This document shows, one piece after another, positions 1-9,261 of a stretch of DNA of 64,000 nucleotides. The notes under the pieces are model-generated. The model had not been told where the DNA came from. It searched no databases and saw only the letters and a list, made by a program, of their open reading frames with translations. The position numbers and the translations under genes were made by a program. The stretch is from Deltaproteobacteria bacterium (GTDB taxonomy: Bacteria > Desulfobacterota > Desulfobacteria > Desulfobacterales > Desulfobacteraceae): the NCBI GenBank assembly GCA_027858995.1, contig JAQIBP010000061.1:21834-85833 (forward strand). The letters run 5' to 3'. Every line of letters begins with the position of its first letter. The first letter of the stretch is position 1.

Positions 1-1
1 T

Positions 2-685
2 GTTGCAGACGTAGAAAAAGCTGTTGCTGCAGGTCTTAACATAGAACTTGTTGAAGTTGTTGAACATGGTAAAAATCTTGATAATACAGCAATGTTAAAA
101 CGCCTTATGAGCAAAGGTGTTCAGTATGTGATCAGCCAAACTATTCAGTCACCTGTTGCAACCATGATTAAGGATGCACAGCGGCTTCAACTTTCCGCTT
201 CTTCTTTTGGCGAAGCAGGAAAATTCACCTTCTTGGGCGCTCACTACACAGGCGGTAATGATCTTATTGCTCTTGCTGGAAAAGCTGCTGAGAATTATTT
301 CTGGACAACTGGTTTTAATATCACATCAGTGAAGGGTGCTGGAACAGAAGCTCAACTCGCTCTTGCAAAAAAATATGGCCGTGACCAAAAAGCTGCTGAT
401 TCTCATAATTATGCAGCTGGTATCATGGTAGCTCAGGTTGTAACAGAAGTTATTAAACGTGCAAAAGCTGCTGACCTTGATGTAAACAGAGCAAATCTTT
501 ACAAAATGCTTAATCAGATGAATGGTGGTAATGCATATAAACCCTACTCAACAAGTGGACCTGTAAGCTATTCTAAAACAGACCGCGCCGGTGTTGATCT
601 ACTCCAGATTTACAGTGTACAAAATGGTGTATTCAAAAAAGTCGGTGAGCCAATGCAGTCTGAATACATGCAAAAAATTAAATAA
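2..685 (+). CDS. Branched-chain amino-acid type ABC transporter substrate-binding protein, C-terminal part
   Basis: This reading frame is open from the first bases of the window, so the gene starts upstream and only its last 227 or so codons are seen. The sequence is the C-terminal lobe of a type I periplasmic binding protein of the LivK/Peripla_BP_6 kind. It has alternating beta-strand/helix segments and a late stretch (TSGPVSYSKTDRAG) typical of the last lobe of such proteins, which often end with a short strand describing the ligand cleft. The gene lies just upstream of a LivF-type ATPase, which supports a role in periplasmic capture of branched-chain amino acids or a related small carboxylate or amide. 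The ligand cannot be read from sequence. The internal ATG at 92 is not the real start because the frame continues upstream of it without a stop. Confidence 0.8.
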   Translation, partial: VADVEKAVAAGLNIELVEVVEHGKNLDNTAMLKRLMSKGVQYVISQTIQSPVATMIKDAQRLQLSASSFGEAGKFTFLGAHYTGGNDLIALAGKAAENYFWTTGFNITSVKGAGTEAQLALAKKYGRDQKAADSHNYAAGIMVAQVVTEVIKRAKAADLDVNRANLYKMLNQMNGGNAYKPYSTSGPVSYSKTDRAGVDLLQIYSVQNGVFKKVGEPMQSEYMQKIK

Positions 686-730
686 ACATTGTAATTAAAC
701 GTAGCAATAAGTATTAATTTTTAGGATCAA

Positions 731-769
731 ACCTGCCGGGAATATAAATAAATCAAGTTTCCGGCAGGT
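731..769 (+). other. Hairpin between binding-protein gene and livF
   Basis: ACCTGCCGG at 731-739 is repeated as its perfect complement at 761-769, with about 21 nt between. No T-tract follows. It is therefore more likely an mRNA-stabilising or attenuating stem behind the highly expressed binding-protein gene than a full terminator. This role is inference; the stem itself is seen. Confidence 0.55.
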
Positions 770-795
770 CTAAACAAAAGAAAAAAAGAAAACCT

Positions 796-1599
796 ATGGA
801 AAATCTGCTTGAAGTCAATAATATTGAAGTTGTCTATAATGACATTGTTCAGGTATTACGTGGTGTAAGTCTTAATGTACCCAAGGGAAGTATTGTTGCT
901 TTACTTGGAACAAACGGTGCCGGCAAAACCACAACGTTGAGAGCTATCAGTGGTCTTTTAAAACCGGAAAATGGTGCAACCAAGGAAGGTTATATTAAAT
1001 TTAAAGGTACGGATACAACTCAAATGCTTGGAACTGAAATTGTTAAACTTGGAGCTGTCATGGTGCCTGAAGGAAGAAGAGTATTTAAACACCTGACAGT
1101 AAATGAAAATATCCTTGTAGGCTCAATTACCCGTAAGGACGGGGCAAAAAAAATCAAGGAAGATAATGACTTGATGTATCAACATTTTCCAAGGCTTTCC
1201 AAGGTTACCAACAGGATGGCAGGATTTAGTTCAGGTGGTGAACAGCAGATGATTGCCATTGCAAGAGCATTGATGGCAACTCCTGAAATGCTCATGCTTG
1301 ATGAACCATCTTTGGGGCTTGCTCCCCTGCTGGTAAAAGAGATATTTGATAATATTAAAAAAATTAATACAGAGCTTAACACAACCATCCTGGTTGTTGA
1401 ACAGAATGCCAAGGTTGCCCTGGCTGTATCAGATTATGCCTATATAATGGAATCAGGTAAAATTGTTCTTGAAGGCCCTTCTAAAGAGCTCCAGGATAAC
1501 CCGGATGTTAAAGAATTTTATATGGGAATCACCAAGGGTGGTGGCAGAAAATCCTTTAAAGATGTAAAATCTTATAAAAGACGTAAACGATGGATGTAA
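796..1599 (+). CDS. livF: Branched-chain amino-acid ABC transporter ATP-binding protein (LivF type)
   Basis: Cytoplasmic ATPase subunit of a LivFGHMK-type importer. It shows Walker A (GTNGAGKTT, about residues 38-46), the ABC signature variant SSGGEQQ, Walker B (LMLDEP) and the H-loop region (VVEQNA). The compact size and the EPSLGLAP context mark it as LivF rather than LivG. At 267 residues it is about 30 longer than classical LivF, because of a basic tail rich in Lys and Arg after the usual end. It follows the binding-protein gene by 110 bp, and the permease genes and livG are presumably upstream of the window. The start ATG is preceded by an A-rich leader with a weak Shine-Dalgarno. Confidence 0.88.
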   Translation: MENLLEVNNIEVVYNDIVQVLRGVSLNVPKGSIVALLGTNGAGKTTTLRAISGLLKPENGATKEGYIKFKGTDTTQMLGTEIVKLGAVMVPEGRRVFKHLTVNENILVGSITRKDGAKKIKEDNDLMYQHFPRLSKVTNRMAGFSSGGEQQMIAIARALMATPEMLMLDEPSLGLAPLLVKEIFDNIKKINTELNTTILVVEQNAKVALAVSDYAYIMESGKIVLEGPSKELQDNPDVKEFYMGITKGGGRKSFKDVKSYKRRKRWM

Positions 1600-1725
1600 T
1601 ATAGAAACTATAGACTTGAAAATTGAGATTAGAAGCTATAGATTATAAATAGAGGCATGGGGATAAAAGCTAAGAGATAGAAACAAAACAAGTTAAAAAC
1701 AGCTGATCAAGTTTTATATTTTAAT

Positions 1726-1741
1726 GTGCCACCCATGGCAC
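1726..1741. promoter_or_regulatory. 16-bp inverted repeat next to the RBS of the Usp-receiver gene
   Basis: GTGCCA (1726-1731) and TGGCAC (1736-1741) form a perfect inverted repeat with a 4-nt spacer. It abuts the Shine-Dalgarno sequence CGGAGG just before the ATG at 1752. It could be a protein-binding operator or a small RNA hairpin next to the ribosome site. The function is inferred. Confidence 0.45.
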
Positions 1742-1751
1742 GGAGGTTATA

Positions 1752-2669
1752 ATGAAGATACTCGTTGGATACAATGGTGGAGAAGATGGAAGGCTTGCCC
1801 TGTCCCTTGCAAGGGATTTTGCAGTAAAAAACAGTGCTTTTGTTTATGTTCTCAATTCCATGGAAGGTGGAGCTTCTGAAAAACAGTCTGATATTTTAAA
1901 GGCAGAGCAGGATCTTGATTTTGCAAAAGAGATGATGACAAAAGCAGGTGTTGAATGTGATGCACAGCAAAGTGTCCGCGGACTTTCCCCTTCCGAAGAC
2001 CTTGTCAAATTTGCCCGGGAAAAAGATATAGATCAAATTTTTCTTGGGATAAGGAAAAAATCCAGGGCTCAAAAAGCAATTCTTGGTTCAACCTCAAGAG
2101 ATGTAATTCTTAAAGCACCTTGCCCTGTTACAACCATTAAATTTGACCCAGATAATATCAAAACCATAGATCTTTTAAAGGATCGTAAAATCCTTGTGGT
2201 TGATGATGAACCGGATATCCTTGAAACTGTTGAAGAATTACTGGATATGTGCTCCCTTGATACTGCTGCAAGTTTTGAAGAGGCAAAAAAACTCCTAACC
2301 AATAACCAGTATGATTTAGCTATTCTTGATATAATGGGTGTCAGTGGCTATGATGCCTTAGCGATTGCCAGAAAAAAAGATATCCCTGCCCTTATGCTCA
2401 CCGCCCATGCCCTTACCCCTGAGAACTTGAAAGAATCCATTCAAAAAGGTGCGGACTCATATATTCCAAAAGATGAGCTTGCAAACCTCACCGACCATGT
2501 TGCCGATGTAATCAAAGCAAGGATATCTGGCAAAAAGGGCTATGGTGCCTGGTTCAAAATCCTGAAACCATTCTTTGATAAATCCTTTGGAAAAGAGTGG
2601 AGAAATAAAGACAGATCCTTTTGGAACAATTTTGATGAGAAATATGGGGGGTATTTGCCAAGGGTTTAA
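1752..2669 (+). CDS. Universal stress protein fused to a response-regulator receiver domain
   Basis: Two-domain cytoplasmic protein of 305 residues. Residues 1 to about 135 are a UspA fold, with the glycine-rich nucleotide loop near the end (LGSTSRDVI) followed by the closing strand CPVTTIK. Residues about 145-255 are a receiver domain with the acidic pair in VVDDEPD, the phospho-acceptor Asp in AILDI, a Thr in MLTAHA and the Lys in IPKDE. There is no DNA-binding or catalytic output domain. The last 45 residues are rich in Trp and Phe and of unknown role. Phosphorylation would presumably alter the Usp domain or a partner. Start chosen for the good GGAGG 5-6 nt upstream. The gene is alone, convergent with recD2. 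Confidence 0.85.
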   Translation: MKILVGYNGGEDGRLALSLARDFAVKNSAFVYVLNSMEGGASEKQSDILKAEQDLDFAKEMMTKAGVECDAQQSVRGLSPSEDLVKFAREKDIDQIFLGIRKKSRAQKAILGSTSRDVILKAPCPVTTIKFDPDNIKTIDLLKDRKILVVDDEPDILETVEELLDMCSLDTAASFEEAKKLLTNNQYDLAILDIMGVSGYDALAIARKKDIPALMLTAHALTPENLKESIQKGADSYIPKDELANLTDHVADVIKARISGKKGYGAWFKILKPFFDKSFGKEWRNKDRSFWNNFDEKYGGYLPRV

Positions 2670-2694
2670 AATTTATGGGTGAGATTCTGACAAA

Positions 2695-4863
2695 TCAATG
2701 ATATGAAATCAGTTTGTCTTTAAGGCCTGAAAGGCGCAGTGCTGTTTTATTATTATTGAAAGCTGTTTTAAAGGCATTGGTAGAACCAACAATTATCACA
2801 AGATATTTACCACGGGTCAGGGCAGTGTATAAAAGATTTCTCTGAAGCAGAGGGGAATGAGCACTTGTCAGGGCAATAATGACAGCTGAATATTCGCTGC
2901 CCTGGGATTTATGGACAGATATGGCATATGCCAGGGCAAGTTCATCAAGTTCCAGAATATCATATTCCACAATACGTCCGTCATAATCCACCATAACCTT
3001 GCTTTCAGATTGAATAATTTCGTGGACTATACCTATATCCCCGTTAAATACATCTTTTTCATAATTATTCTTAAGGTGCATGACCTTATCTTTGGGTTTA
3101 AACAGGAAGTCTCTGGTTTTTATGCCTGTTCTGGATTGATTTAATACTTTTTGGAGTTGCTGGTTTAAGTTTATAGTCCCTGCGGCTCCTCTGTGCATGG
3201 GAGTTAAAACCTGTATTTCATTTATATGTGGAAATGCTTTTGGAATTCGTTTTGAACAGAGTTCCAGAATGGTATCCACAACTTTATCAGGATTGCGGTT
3301 TTCAATAAAATAGAATTCAGATAGTTCACCTGCCTCTGTTTTTTCAAAATCAGGCATTCTGCTATTTCTAATTTCGTGAGAATGCATGATAATGGGGCTT
3401 TTTTGAGCCTGCCTGAATATTTTTGTCAAAGAGAAAACTTTTATGCTGTCAGATTCAATAATATCAGATAATACATTGCCAGGTCCAACAGAGGGAAGTT
3501 GAAATGTATCTCCCACAAGAATCAGGCCTGCTGTGGCCGGCATGGCTTCAAGAGTGTGGTACATAAGCATTGTATCAACCATTGAGGCTTCGTCCACAAT
3601 CAACATATCCAGATCAAGGGGATTGACATAATTTTTTTCAAAAGAGTGGTTTTTATGATCAAATCCCAGAAGTTTGTGCAAAGTAGAGGCTTTTTGCCCT
3701 GTTACCTCGGACAGCCTCCTTGCAGCTCGTCCTGTGGGTGCACTTAATATGGTCTTTTTATCCTGCATTTTAAATACTTCACACAATGCCCGTATTAATG
3801 TTGTTTTACCTGTTCCAGGCCCTCCTGTAATCACCACAATTTTTTCATCCAATACATTTGTGACAGTATCTAACTGTTTTGAAGATAATTTTACGGCAAG
3901 TTTTGTAAGTATCTCTTCAAGAATTTTATTTTTAGTGATTTTATTGTGTATGACAGGCATTGATAAAATGGCTTGTATTCTTGATGCAATACCTGATTCT
4001 GCTATGTAAAGCCTTGAAAGATAAATTTTTATATCAGCTGTTTTTTTGCCATCTGGAACGTGTTCCATATTGATTTCACCTGAATCAATCAATGCCTCCA
4101 AAGCCGGTTCAAACTTATCAGGCTCTACTCCGGATATTCTTGAACCTGATTTAAGAACTTGAGTTTTCAATCCATAAACATGGCCATCCTGCTCTAAGGA
4201 TAAAAGTGTATATATAAGGCAGGCCTGAAGCCTGTTTTCATCATCTTTTCTCACTCCTGCTTTTAAGGCAATTATATCTGCTGTCTTAAACCCAATTTCG
4301 GGGATATCTTTGGCAATAATATAGGGATCATTCTGCAGAACATCCATGGCATGGGAACCATAGGTTTGAAGAATTGCAGCAACATGGTAAACGCCTGCTC
4401 CGTTTTCCTGTAAGAATTGCATGACTCTTCTGACTGCATGATGTTTGTTCCATGCCTGCTCAATACGATCTTGCTTTGCTCTGCCTATTCCATGAATACT
4501 CTTTAATTTGTCAGGCTGGTTTTCTATTATCTCAAGAGTGTTTTCCTGAAAATGATTTACTATCTTGTCAGCAAGGGATTTGCCAATTCCTTTGATCATG
4601 CCGGAACCAAGATATTTCTTTATGCCTGAAACCGTGGCAGGCAGGATAACTTTATAAATTTCTATCTTAAACTGATCCCCATATTTTGGATGGCTGACCC
4701 ACTGTCCTGAAACTTCAAGGGTTTCACCTTCAAAGACCTCTGCAAGATATCCAACAACAGTGACAGAATCACTGATCCTGTCAATACGAAGTTTTGCAAC
4801 GGTATAATGATTGTCTGGATTTTGATAGGTGAGGCGTTTTAAGATTCCCTTGATGGTGATCAT
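2695..4863 (-). CDS. recD2: RecD2-type ATP-dependent 5'-3' DNA helicase
   Basis: A 722-residue member of the RecD2/TraA family of superfamily 1B helicases. The order is an N-terminal OB-like domain, tandem helix-hairpin-helix motifs (GIGKSLADKIVNHF; IHGIGRAKQDRI), then the helicase core. The core has Walker A GGPGTGKTT at about residue 350, DEASM (motif II), the Gln-containing motif III (VGDTFQLPSVGPG) and the UvrD-like C-terminal motif (YAISVHKSQGSEY; YTALTRG). The length matches RecD2, which acts without RecB and RecC in DNA repair or replication-associated unwinding. It is last in the minus-strand run after gmhB, with a 7-bp gap, suggesting co-transcription. Confidence 0.93.
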   Translation of the reverse strand: MITIKGILKRLTYQNPDNHYTVAKLRIDRISDSVTVVGYLAEVFEGETLEVSGQWVSHPKYGDQFKIEIYKVILPATVSGIKKYLGSGMIKGIGKSLADKIVNHFQENTLEIIENQPDKLKSIHGIGRAKQDRIEQAWNKHHAVRRVMQFLQENGAGVYHVAAILQTYGSHAMDVLQNDPYIIAKDIPEIGFKTADIIALKAGVRKDDENRLQACLIYTLLSLEQDGHVYGLKTQVLKSGSRISGVEPDKFEPALEALIDSGEINMEHVPDGKKTADIKIYLSRLYIAESGIASRIQAILSMPVIHNKITKNKILEEILTKLAVKLSSKQLDTVTNVLDEKIVVITGGPGTGKTTLIRALCEVFKMQDKKTILSAPTGRAARRLSEVTGQKASTLHKLLGFDHKNHSFEKNYVNPLDLDMLIVDEASMVDTMLMYHTLEAMPATAGLILVGDTFQLPSVGPGNVLSDIIESDSIKVFSLTKIFRQAQKSPIIMHSHEIRNSRMPDFEKTEAGELSEFYFIENRNPDKVVDTILELCSKRIPKAFPHINEIQVLTPMHRGAAGTINLNQQLQKVLNQSRTGIKTRDFLFKPKDKVMHLKNNYEKDVFNGDIGIVHEIIQSESKVMVDYDGRIVEYDILELDELALAYAISVHKSQGSEYSAVIIALTSAHSPLLQRNLLYTALTRGKYLVIIVGSTNAFKTAFNNNKTALRLSGLKDKLISYH

Positions 4864-4870
4864 ATAAAAA

Positions 4871-5416
4871 TTAACTTATTAACCATTGGGCAGCATCATA
4901 GAGATCAGAGGCAATATAATCAGGTATGATTTGTTTTTGTAAAAGCTGCTGCTGCGCCTTTATTCCATTACCGGTTTGAACCAGAATAGTTTTTTTACAT
5001 CCGGCATTTAAAGCACATTCAATATCTTTTACACTGTCTCCCACCATGCAGGAGTGTTCAAGGTCAAGACTGTATTTTTTACAGGCTTTAAAAATAAGTC
5101 CGGGTTCTGGTTTTCTGCAGGTACAATTATCTTCAGGGGTATGGGGACAAAAGAAAACACCTTTAATCCTGCCGCCTGTTTTTTGAACACCATTTTGCAT
5201 TTTTTTGAAAATTGCATCAAGAACTTTCCGGCTGATCATATTTCGCCCAATCATGGACTGATTGGTGATAACTATTACATTATATCCATGTTTAGTTAAA
5301 AGTGCTATTGCTTCAGGACTTCCCGGGATAAATTCAAATTCTGATTCTTTTTTAATATATTGGGGAGAGTCAATATTGATTACCCCGTCTCGATCCAGAA
5401 AAATTGTTTTGTCCAT
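4871..5416 (-). CDS. gmhB: D-glycero-manno-heptose-1,7-bisphosphate 7-phosphatase (HAD family)
   Basis: HAD phosphatase of about 181 residues. It has the nucleophile motif FLDRDGVIN at the N-terminus, a Ser/Thr motif (VITNQS), a Cys-containing zinc loop (CPHTPEDNCTCRKPEPG) characteristic of GmhB and HisB-N, and the C-terminal acidic motif (MVGDSVKDIE). The reaction is removal of the C7 phosphate of heptose bisphosphate in ADP-heptose synthesis for lipopolysaccharide core. I start it at the ATG at 5416 (MDKTIFLDRDG). A longer frame reaches 5497 but would add 27 residues overlapping the upstream rlpA and lacks family similarity. It lies between rlpA and recD2 with short gaps. Confidence 0.88.
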   Translation of the reverse strand: MDKTIFLDRDGVINIDSPQYIKKESEFEFIPGSPEAIALLTKHGYNVIVITNQSMIGRNMISRKVLDAIFKKMQNGVQKTGGRIKGVFFCPHTPEDNCTCRKPEPGLIFKACKKYSLDLEHSCMVGDSVKDIECALNAGCKKTILVQTGNGIKAQQQLLQKQIIPDYIASDLYDAAQWLIS

Positions 5417-5429
5417 AATTTTTATACTT

Positions 5430-6236
5430 TTATTCTGCAACTGCAATAGCTTTATCAAAGCCCTTGGCAAGAATTTTTTCACTGAATCTTGAAGCATCTT
5501 TTAAATTTGTGAATTTACCAATTCTTACCCTGTAGAAAATTCCCCTATAATCGTTGAATGTAACAATATGGGAGTTTTGATATGTTTTTGATAATTTAGA
5601 TTTATATTTTAAAGCATTGGCTTTAACCTTGAATGCTCCTACCTGAACTGTAAAATTACCTTTCCAGTAATCAACAGGTTTAAATGAAACAGGGTTTTTT
5701 GTTTTTTTGGAATATGATGTGGCTTGCCCCAAAGCAGTGATTCTTACCTTTGCTGTTCCAGAATCCACAATACCGATACGTTTTGCTCCTGTATAGGAGA
5801 GATCAATTATTCTTCCACGGACAAAAGGGCCGCGGTCATTGATCCTGACAACAATTTTCCGGTTGTTTTTAAGATTGTGAACACTTACCCAGGTATTAAC
5901 GGGCAGAGTTTTATGGGCAGCTGTCATGGCGTACATATTGTAGGTTTCACCATTGGAAGTTTTTCTGCCATGGAATTTACTGCCATACCATGATGCAATC
6001 CCTGTTTGTGCAAATCCACTTGCACTTGCAATTGGAGTATATTTAACCCCTTTTATTTTATAGGGTTTCTGCGTCCCGGTTTTATTTCCTGAAGATGGGG
6101 AAGGAGTTTTATAAGTCGGTGTTTTTGAAGGAGGAATATGACTTGAACCATATTCATATTGTTTGTCAAGTGCGCTGGAACATCCAAAAAAACTCAGGAT
6201 TAGCAATATCAGAATTTGATAAATTATAGTTTTCAA
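5430..6236 (-). CDS. rlpA: RlpA-like septal/peptidoglycan lipoprotein with SPOR domain
   Basis: Outer-membrane lipoprotein of the RlpA family. A double-psi beta-barrel domain (GIASWYGSKFHGRKTSNGE ... RINDRGPFV) is followed by a C-terminal SPOR domain (FTVQVGAF ... YRVRIGKF), which binds denuded glycan strands at septa. The best start is the TTG at 6236. It has GGAA upstream and yields an 18-residue lipoprotein signal ending in SFFGC, with Cys19 as the lipid site. The longer ATG start at 6326 would place 30 unrelated residues before the signal. RlpA acts as lytic transglycosylase or cell-separation factor. Activity here is not proven. It sits 104 bp after lon and 13 bp before gmhB. Confidence 0.87.
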   Translation of the reverse strand: MKTIIYQILILLILSFFGCSSALDKQYEYGSSHIPPSKTPTYKTPSPSSGNKTGTQKPYKIKGVKYTPIASASGFAQTGIASWYGSKFHGRKTSNGETYNMYAMTAAHKTLPVNTWVSVHNLKNNRKIVVRINDRGPFVRGRIIDLSYTGAKRIGIVDSGTAKVRITALGQATSYSKKTKNPVSFKPVDYWKGNFTVQVGAFKVKANALKYKSKLSKTYQNSHIVTFNDYRGIFYRVRIGKFTNLKDASRFSEKILAKGFDKAIAVAE

Positions 6237-6340
6237 AAAAATTTCCTGTATATAACAATCATGCCCTGTCAAGTAAACATAATGAAAGCTATTAATTTTG
6301 AGATTAACAACCTCACAACTCACCACTCAAATCTCAAATC

Positions 6341-8701
6341 TCACTCAAGTGCAAACTCCAAAACATTTTTCATCTTATCTATAAAGTGAAATTCAATGGA
6401 ATCTTTTATATAATCCGGTATATCTTCCATATCTTTTTTATTCCATAACGGCAGAATAATTTCTCTGATTCCCGTTCTGTGTGCTGCAATAACTTTGTCT
6501 TTAATTCCTCCCACAGGAAGGACCTCTCCTCTAAGTGTAATCTCACCTGACATGGCCAGACGTTTTTTCACACGTCTCCCTGTCATAAGGGAAACAAGAC
6601 ATGTCAACATTGCCACACCGGCTGAAGGACCATCTTTGGGAATGGATCCTTCAGGTACATGGATATGAAGAGTATGGTCACTGAAAAAAGATTCATCAAT
6701 GTGATTTTTTTTTGCATTAGCTCGGATAAAACTTAGGGCAGTGGTAGCAGATTCTTTCATGACATCTCCAAGCTGCCCTGTCAAGGTAAGCCCCTGCCTG
6801 CCTTTCATTGCTACAGCCTCTATAAACAGGATCTCTCCTCCATAGGGTGTCCAGGCAAGTCCTATAACGACTCCGGGGCTCTTAATTTTCAAGGCCATAT
6901 CCGGCATGTTGGAAGCCGGACCTAAAATTGGATGCAGGTCTTTTTGTCTTATATCAAGATAGTCTGCTTCTCCTTCGGCGATTTTACTTGCAACCCCCCG
7001 GCACACTGCTCCAATCTTCCTTTCAAGATTTCGCAAGCCTGATTCTCTTGTATATCCTGTAATAATCTTTTTAATGGCCCCGGGTGTAAACTTTATCTGG
7101 CTTGATTTAAGACCGTTGGCCTCTCTTTGTCTTGGAATAAGATACCGGGTGGCAATTTTTAATTTATCAACTTCAGTGTAGCCATTTAATTCAAGAACTT
7201 CCATTCTATCCCGCAGGGGTGCTGGAATAGTGTGAAGTACATTTGCAGTGGTTAAAAATATTACATCGGAAAGATCAAAGGCAACATCAAGATAATTATC
7301 TGAAAAAGAAAAATTTTGTTCCGGATCAAGGACTTCAAGAAGAGCAGAAGAGGGATCTCCATGGTATGATGAACTTACCTTGTCAATTTCATCAAGCATA
7401 AATACAGGATTATTTGTACCTGCTTTTCTTAAATGCTGAATAATTCTTCCAGGGAGTGCACCCACATAGGTTCTTCTGTGGCCTCTTATTTCTGCTTCAT
7501 CACGAACTCCACCAAGGGCAATCCTGACAAATTCTCTGCCAAGAGCTCTCGCAATGGACATGCCAAGTGATGTTTTTCCGGTTCCAGGCGGGCCTGCAAA
7601 ACAGAGTATGGGACCTTTGGAATCATTTTTTAACTTTCGCACAGCAAGATACTCAAGGATTCTTTTTTTGGGTTTCTCAAGACCATAATGGTCATTATTC
7701 AGTATTTTTCTTGCCTCTTTAATATCAAGCCTGTCTTTCGAGCTTTCATTCCATGGTAAAGAGGTCAGCCAGTCAAGATAGCTTGAGGCAACTACATATT
7801 CAGAAGAGGAAGGATGCATCCTTGCCAGGCGCTGCAATTCACGTTCAGCTTCTTTGAGTGCCTCTTCCGGTAAACCCTTTTCTTCAATTTTTGCCCGGTA
7901 TTCTTTTATTTCAACACTCTCTTCTTCAGTTTCCCCCAACTCTTCTTTGATAGCTTTAAGCTGCTGGCGAAGATAATATTCTCTTTGGCGTTTATCCATA
8001 TCTTCTTTTACCTGGGTCTGGATTTTTGAACCCATTTCAAGAATTTCCAATTGATCATTGGCAAGACGAGTCACTTTTTTCAAACGTTTATTGGCATCAA
8101 TAAGCTCCAGCACTTTTTGCTTCTCTATTACCGGGGCATTTATAGTGGATGCCACCATATCAGCAAGAACACTGGGTTCTTGTATGGTGCTGACCATGTG
8201 ACCCATTTCTACAGGAAGCCCTGGGGATAACACTATTATCTTTTTATACTGCTCAATTATATTAGACATCAAAGCCCTGTTTTCTTTGTTCCTGTCAGCA
8301 TTTTTACTCTCCAGGACATTGATTTCAGCCTGCATATACTGTCTGTTGTTTAAGAATTTTTTGACCTTGAAACGGTTCATGCCCTGGATTAATATCTGAG
8401 CTTTATCATCTTCCATTTTGGACATTTTTAAAATAGTTGCTACGGTACCTATACGGTGAAGGTCATCTGAGGTATGCCTTGAGTTCATGTCAGATCTTTT
8501 GGATAAAAGCAAACCCAGCATTCTGTTCCCAGCCATTGCTTTATCAATCAGTCCTATCATTTCCTGTTGAATCAAAACCAGGGGCAGCACCATTTTGGGG
8601 AACAGGTTGGTATCAACAATGGGCAGGATGGGAAGAATATCCGGAATGTTATCTAATGATATATTGGGTGAGGGATGTTTGAGGTCATCCATTATTTTCA
8701 A
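6341..8701 (-). CDS. lon: ATP-dependent protease Lon
   Basis: A 786-residue Lon of normal length. It has an N-terminal LON substrate domain, a helical linker, an AAA+ module with Walker A GPPGTGKTS (about 370-378) and Walker B (VFMLDEIDK), and the C-terminal Ser-Lys protease domain with PKDGPSAG (Ser about 693) and GGIKDK (Lys about 734). It degrades misfolded and regulatory proteins in the cytoplasm. The start is TTG at 8701 with AAGGAA six bases upstream, and an in-frame ATG follows three codons later. It lies 23 bp after hsp20, so the heat-shock protein and protease are probably one transcript. Confidence 0.96.
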   Translation of the reverse strand: MKIMDDLKHPSPNISLDNIPDILPILPIVDTNLFPKMVLPLVLIQQEMIGLIDKAMAGNRMLGLLLSKRSDMNSRHTSDDLHRIGTVATILKMSKMEDDKAQILIQGMNRFKVKKFLNNRQYMQAEINVLESKNADRNKENRALMSNIIEQYKKIIVLSPGLPVEMGHMVSTIQEPSVLADMVASTINAPVIEKQKVLELIDANKRLKKVTRLANDQLEILEMGSKIQTQVKEDMDKRQREYYLRQQLKAIKEELGETEEESVEIKEYRAKIEEKGLPEEALKEAERELQRLARMHPSSSEYVVASSYLDWLTSLPWNESSKDRLDIKEARKILNNDHYGLEKPKKRILEYLAVRKLKNDSKGPILCFAGPPGTGKTSLGMSIARALGREFVRIALGGVRDEAEIRGHRRTYVGALPGRIIQHLRKAGTNNPVFMLDEIDKVSSSYHGDPSSALLEVLDPEQNFSFSDNYLDVAFDLSDVIFLTTANVLHTIPAPLRDRMEVLELNGYTEVDKLKIATRYLIPRQREANGLKSSQIKFTPGAIKKIITGYTRESGLRNLERKIGAVCRGVASKIAEGEADYLDIRQKDLHPILGPASNMPDMALKIKSPGVVIGLAWTPYGGEILFIEAVAMKGRQGLTLTGQLGDVMKESATTALSFIRANAKKNHIDESFFSDHTLHIHVPEGSIPKDGPSAGVAMLTCLVSLMTGRRVKKRLAMSGEITLRGEVLPVGGIKDKVIAAHRTGIREIILPLWNKKDMEDIPDYIKDSIEFHFIDKMKNVLEFALE

Positions 8702-8724
8702 GGTTCCTTTTTGGAATCTATGAC

Positions 8725-9177
8725 TTAAATAAAATCTATGGAAATATTTTTTTTGCTCGTGATATTCTTTTTTAACAGTTTTCCTAAGGAAAGCTCAAGA
8801 AATCCATTGGAAAATACAGCTGATACTTTTGCAACATCAATCACACTCGGCAGGTATAAAACCCGCTCAAACTGTCCGAATTGAATTTCTGCAAGTCTGT
8901 AAGTGGCAGTTCTGTCAGGGTGATGACTGTTTCTGCTGCCTGTTATCTTGACAGCTTTATTGCTTACTTCAACAATAATATCTTCTTTGTTTACACCTGA
9001 TATCTCTGCATGGATAATAATTTCTGTTCTTGTTTCAAATATGTCCATCTGGGGCTTCCAGATTTGTTTTGAAAAACAAAACATGGGATTGACAGTCTGA
9101 AACATCTCTTCAAAAGATTTTTCTGTTGTCTTCTGTGCTTCTATGTGATCTCCAAACCGAATTTTTATATGCTTCAT
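8725..9177 (-). CDS. Hsp20/alpha-crystallin small heat-shock protein
   Basis: A 150-residue protein with an alpha-crystallin domain spanning most of the length: MDIFETRTEIIIHAEISGV, a VEVSNKAVKITG strand and the conserved ending FSNGFLELSLGK (G-x-L type motif). A short variable N-terminal arm and a basic tail flank it. Such proteins hold unfolding proteins in oligomers until ATP-dependent chaperones or proteases act. The gene is directly upstream of lon and has a recognisable promoter and palindrome in front. This arrangement couples holding and degradation of damaged protein. Confidence 0.88.
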   Translation of the reverse strand: MKHIKIRFGDHIEAQKTTEKSFEEMFQTVNPMFCFSKQIWKPQMDIFETRTEIIIHAEISGVNKEDIIVEVSNKAVKITGSRNSHHPDRTATYRLAEIQFGQFERVLYLPSVIDVAKVSAVFSNGFLELSLGKLLKKNITSKKNISIDFI

Positions 9178-9205
9178 ATATGACTCCTGATAATACCATC
9201 AAACC

Positions 9206-9222
9206 AGATCATCTGATGATCT
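9206..9222. promoter_or_regulatory. 17-bp perfect palindrome upstream of hsp20-lon
   Basis: AGATCATC-T-GATGATCT is a perfect palindrome, placed a few bases downstream of the -10 element proposed at 9227-9232 and about 30 bp upstream of the hsp20 start. This is the usual place for a repressor operator. It is unlike the CIRCE element of HrcA. The palindrome is seen; the operator role is inference. Confidence 0.5.
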
Positions 9223-9226
9223 ATTA

Positions 9227-9255
9227 AGAATACCATTTGACTTGGAATTTGTAAA
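9227..9255 (-). promoter_or_regulatory. Candidate sigma-70-like promoter of hsp20-lon
   Basis: On the minus strand TTTACA (9255-9250) and TATTCT (9232-9227) are separated by 17 bp. This matches primary sigma-factor spacing, with five and four or so consensus positions respectively. The transcript would begin inside or next to the palindrome at 9206-9222. Confidence 0.45.
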
Positions 9256-9261
9256 GTTTAT

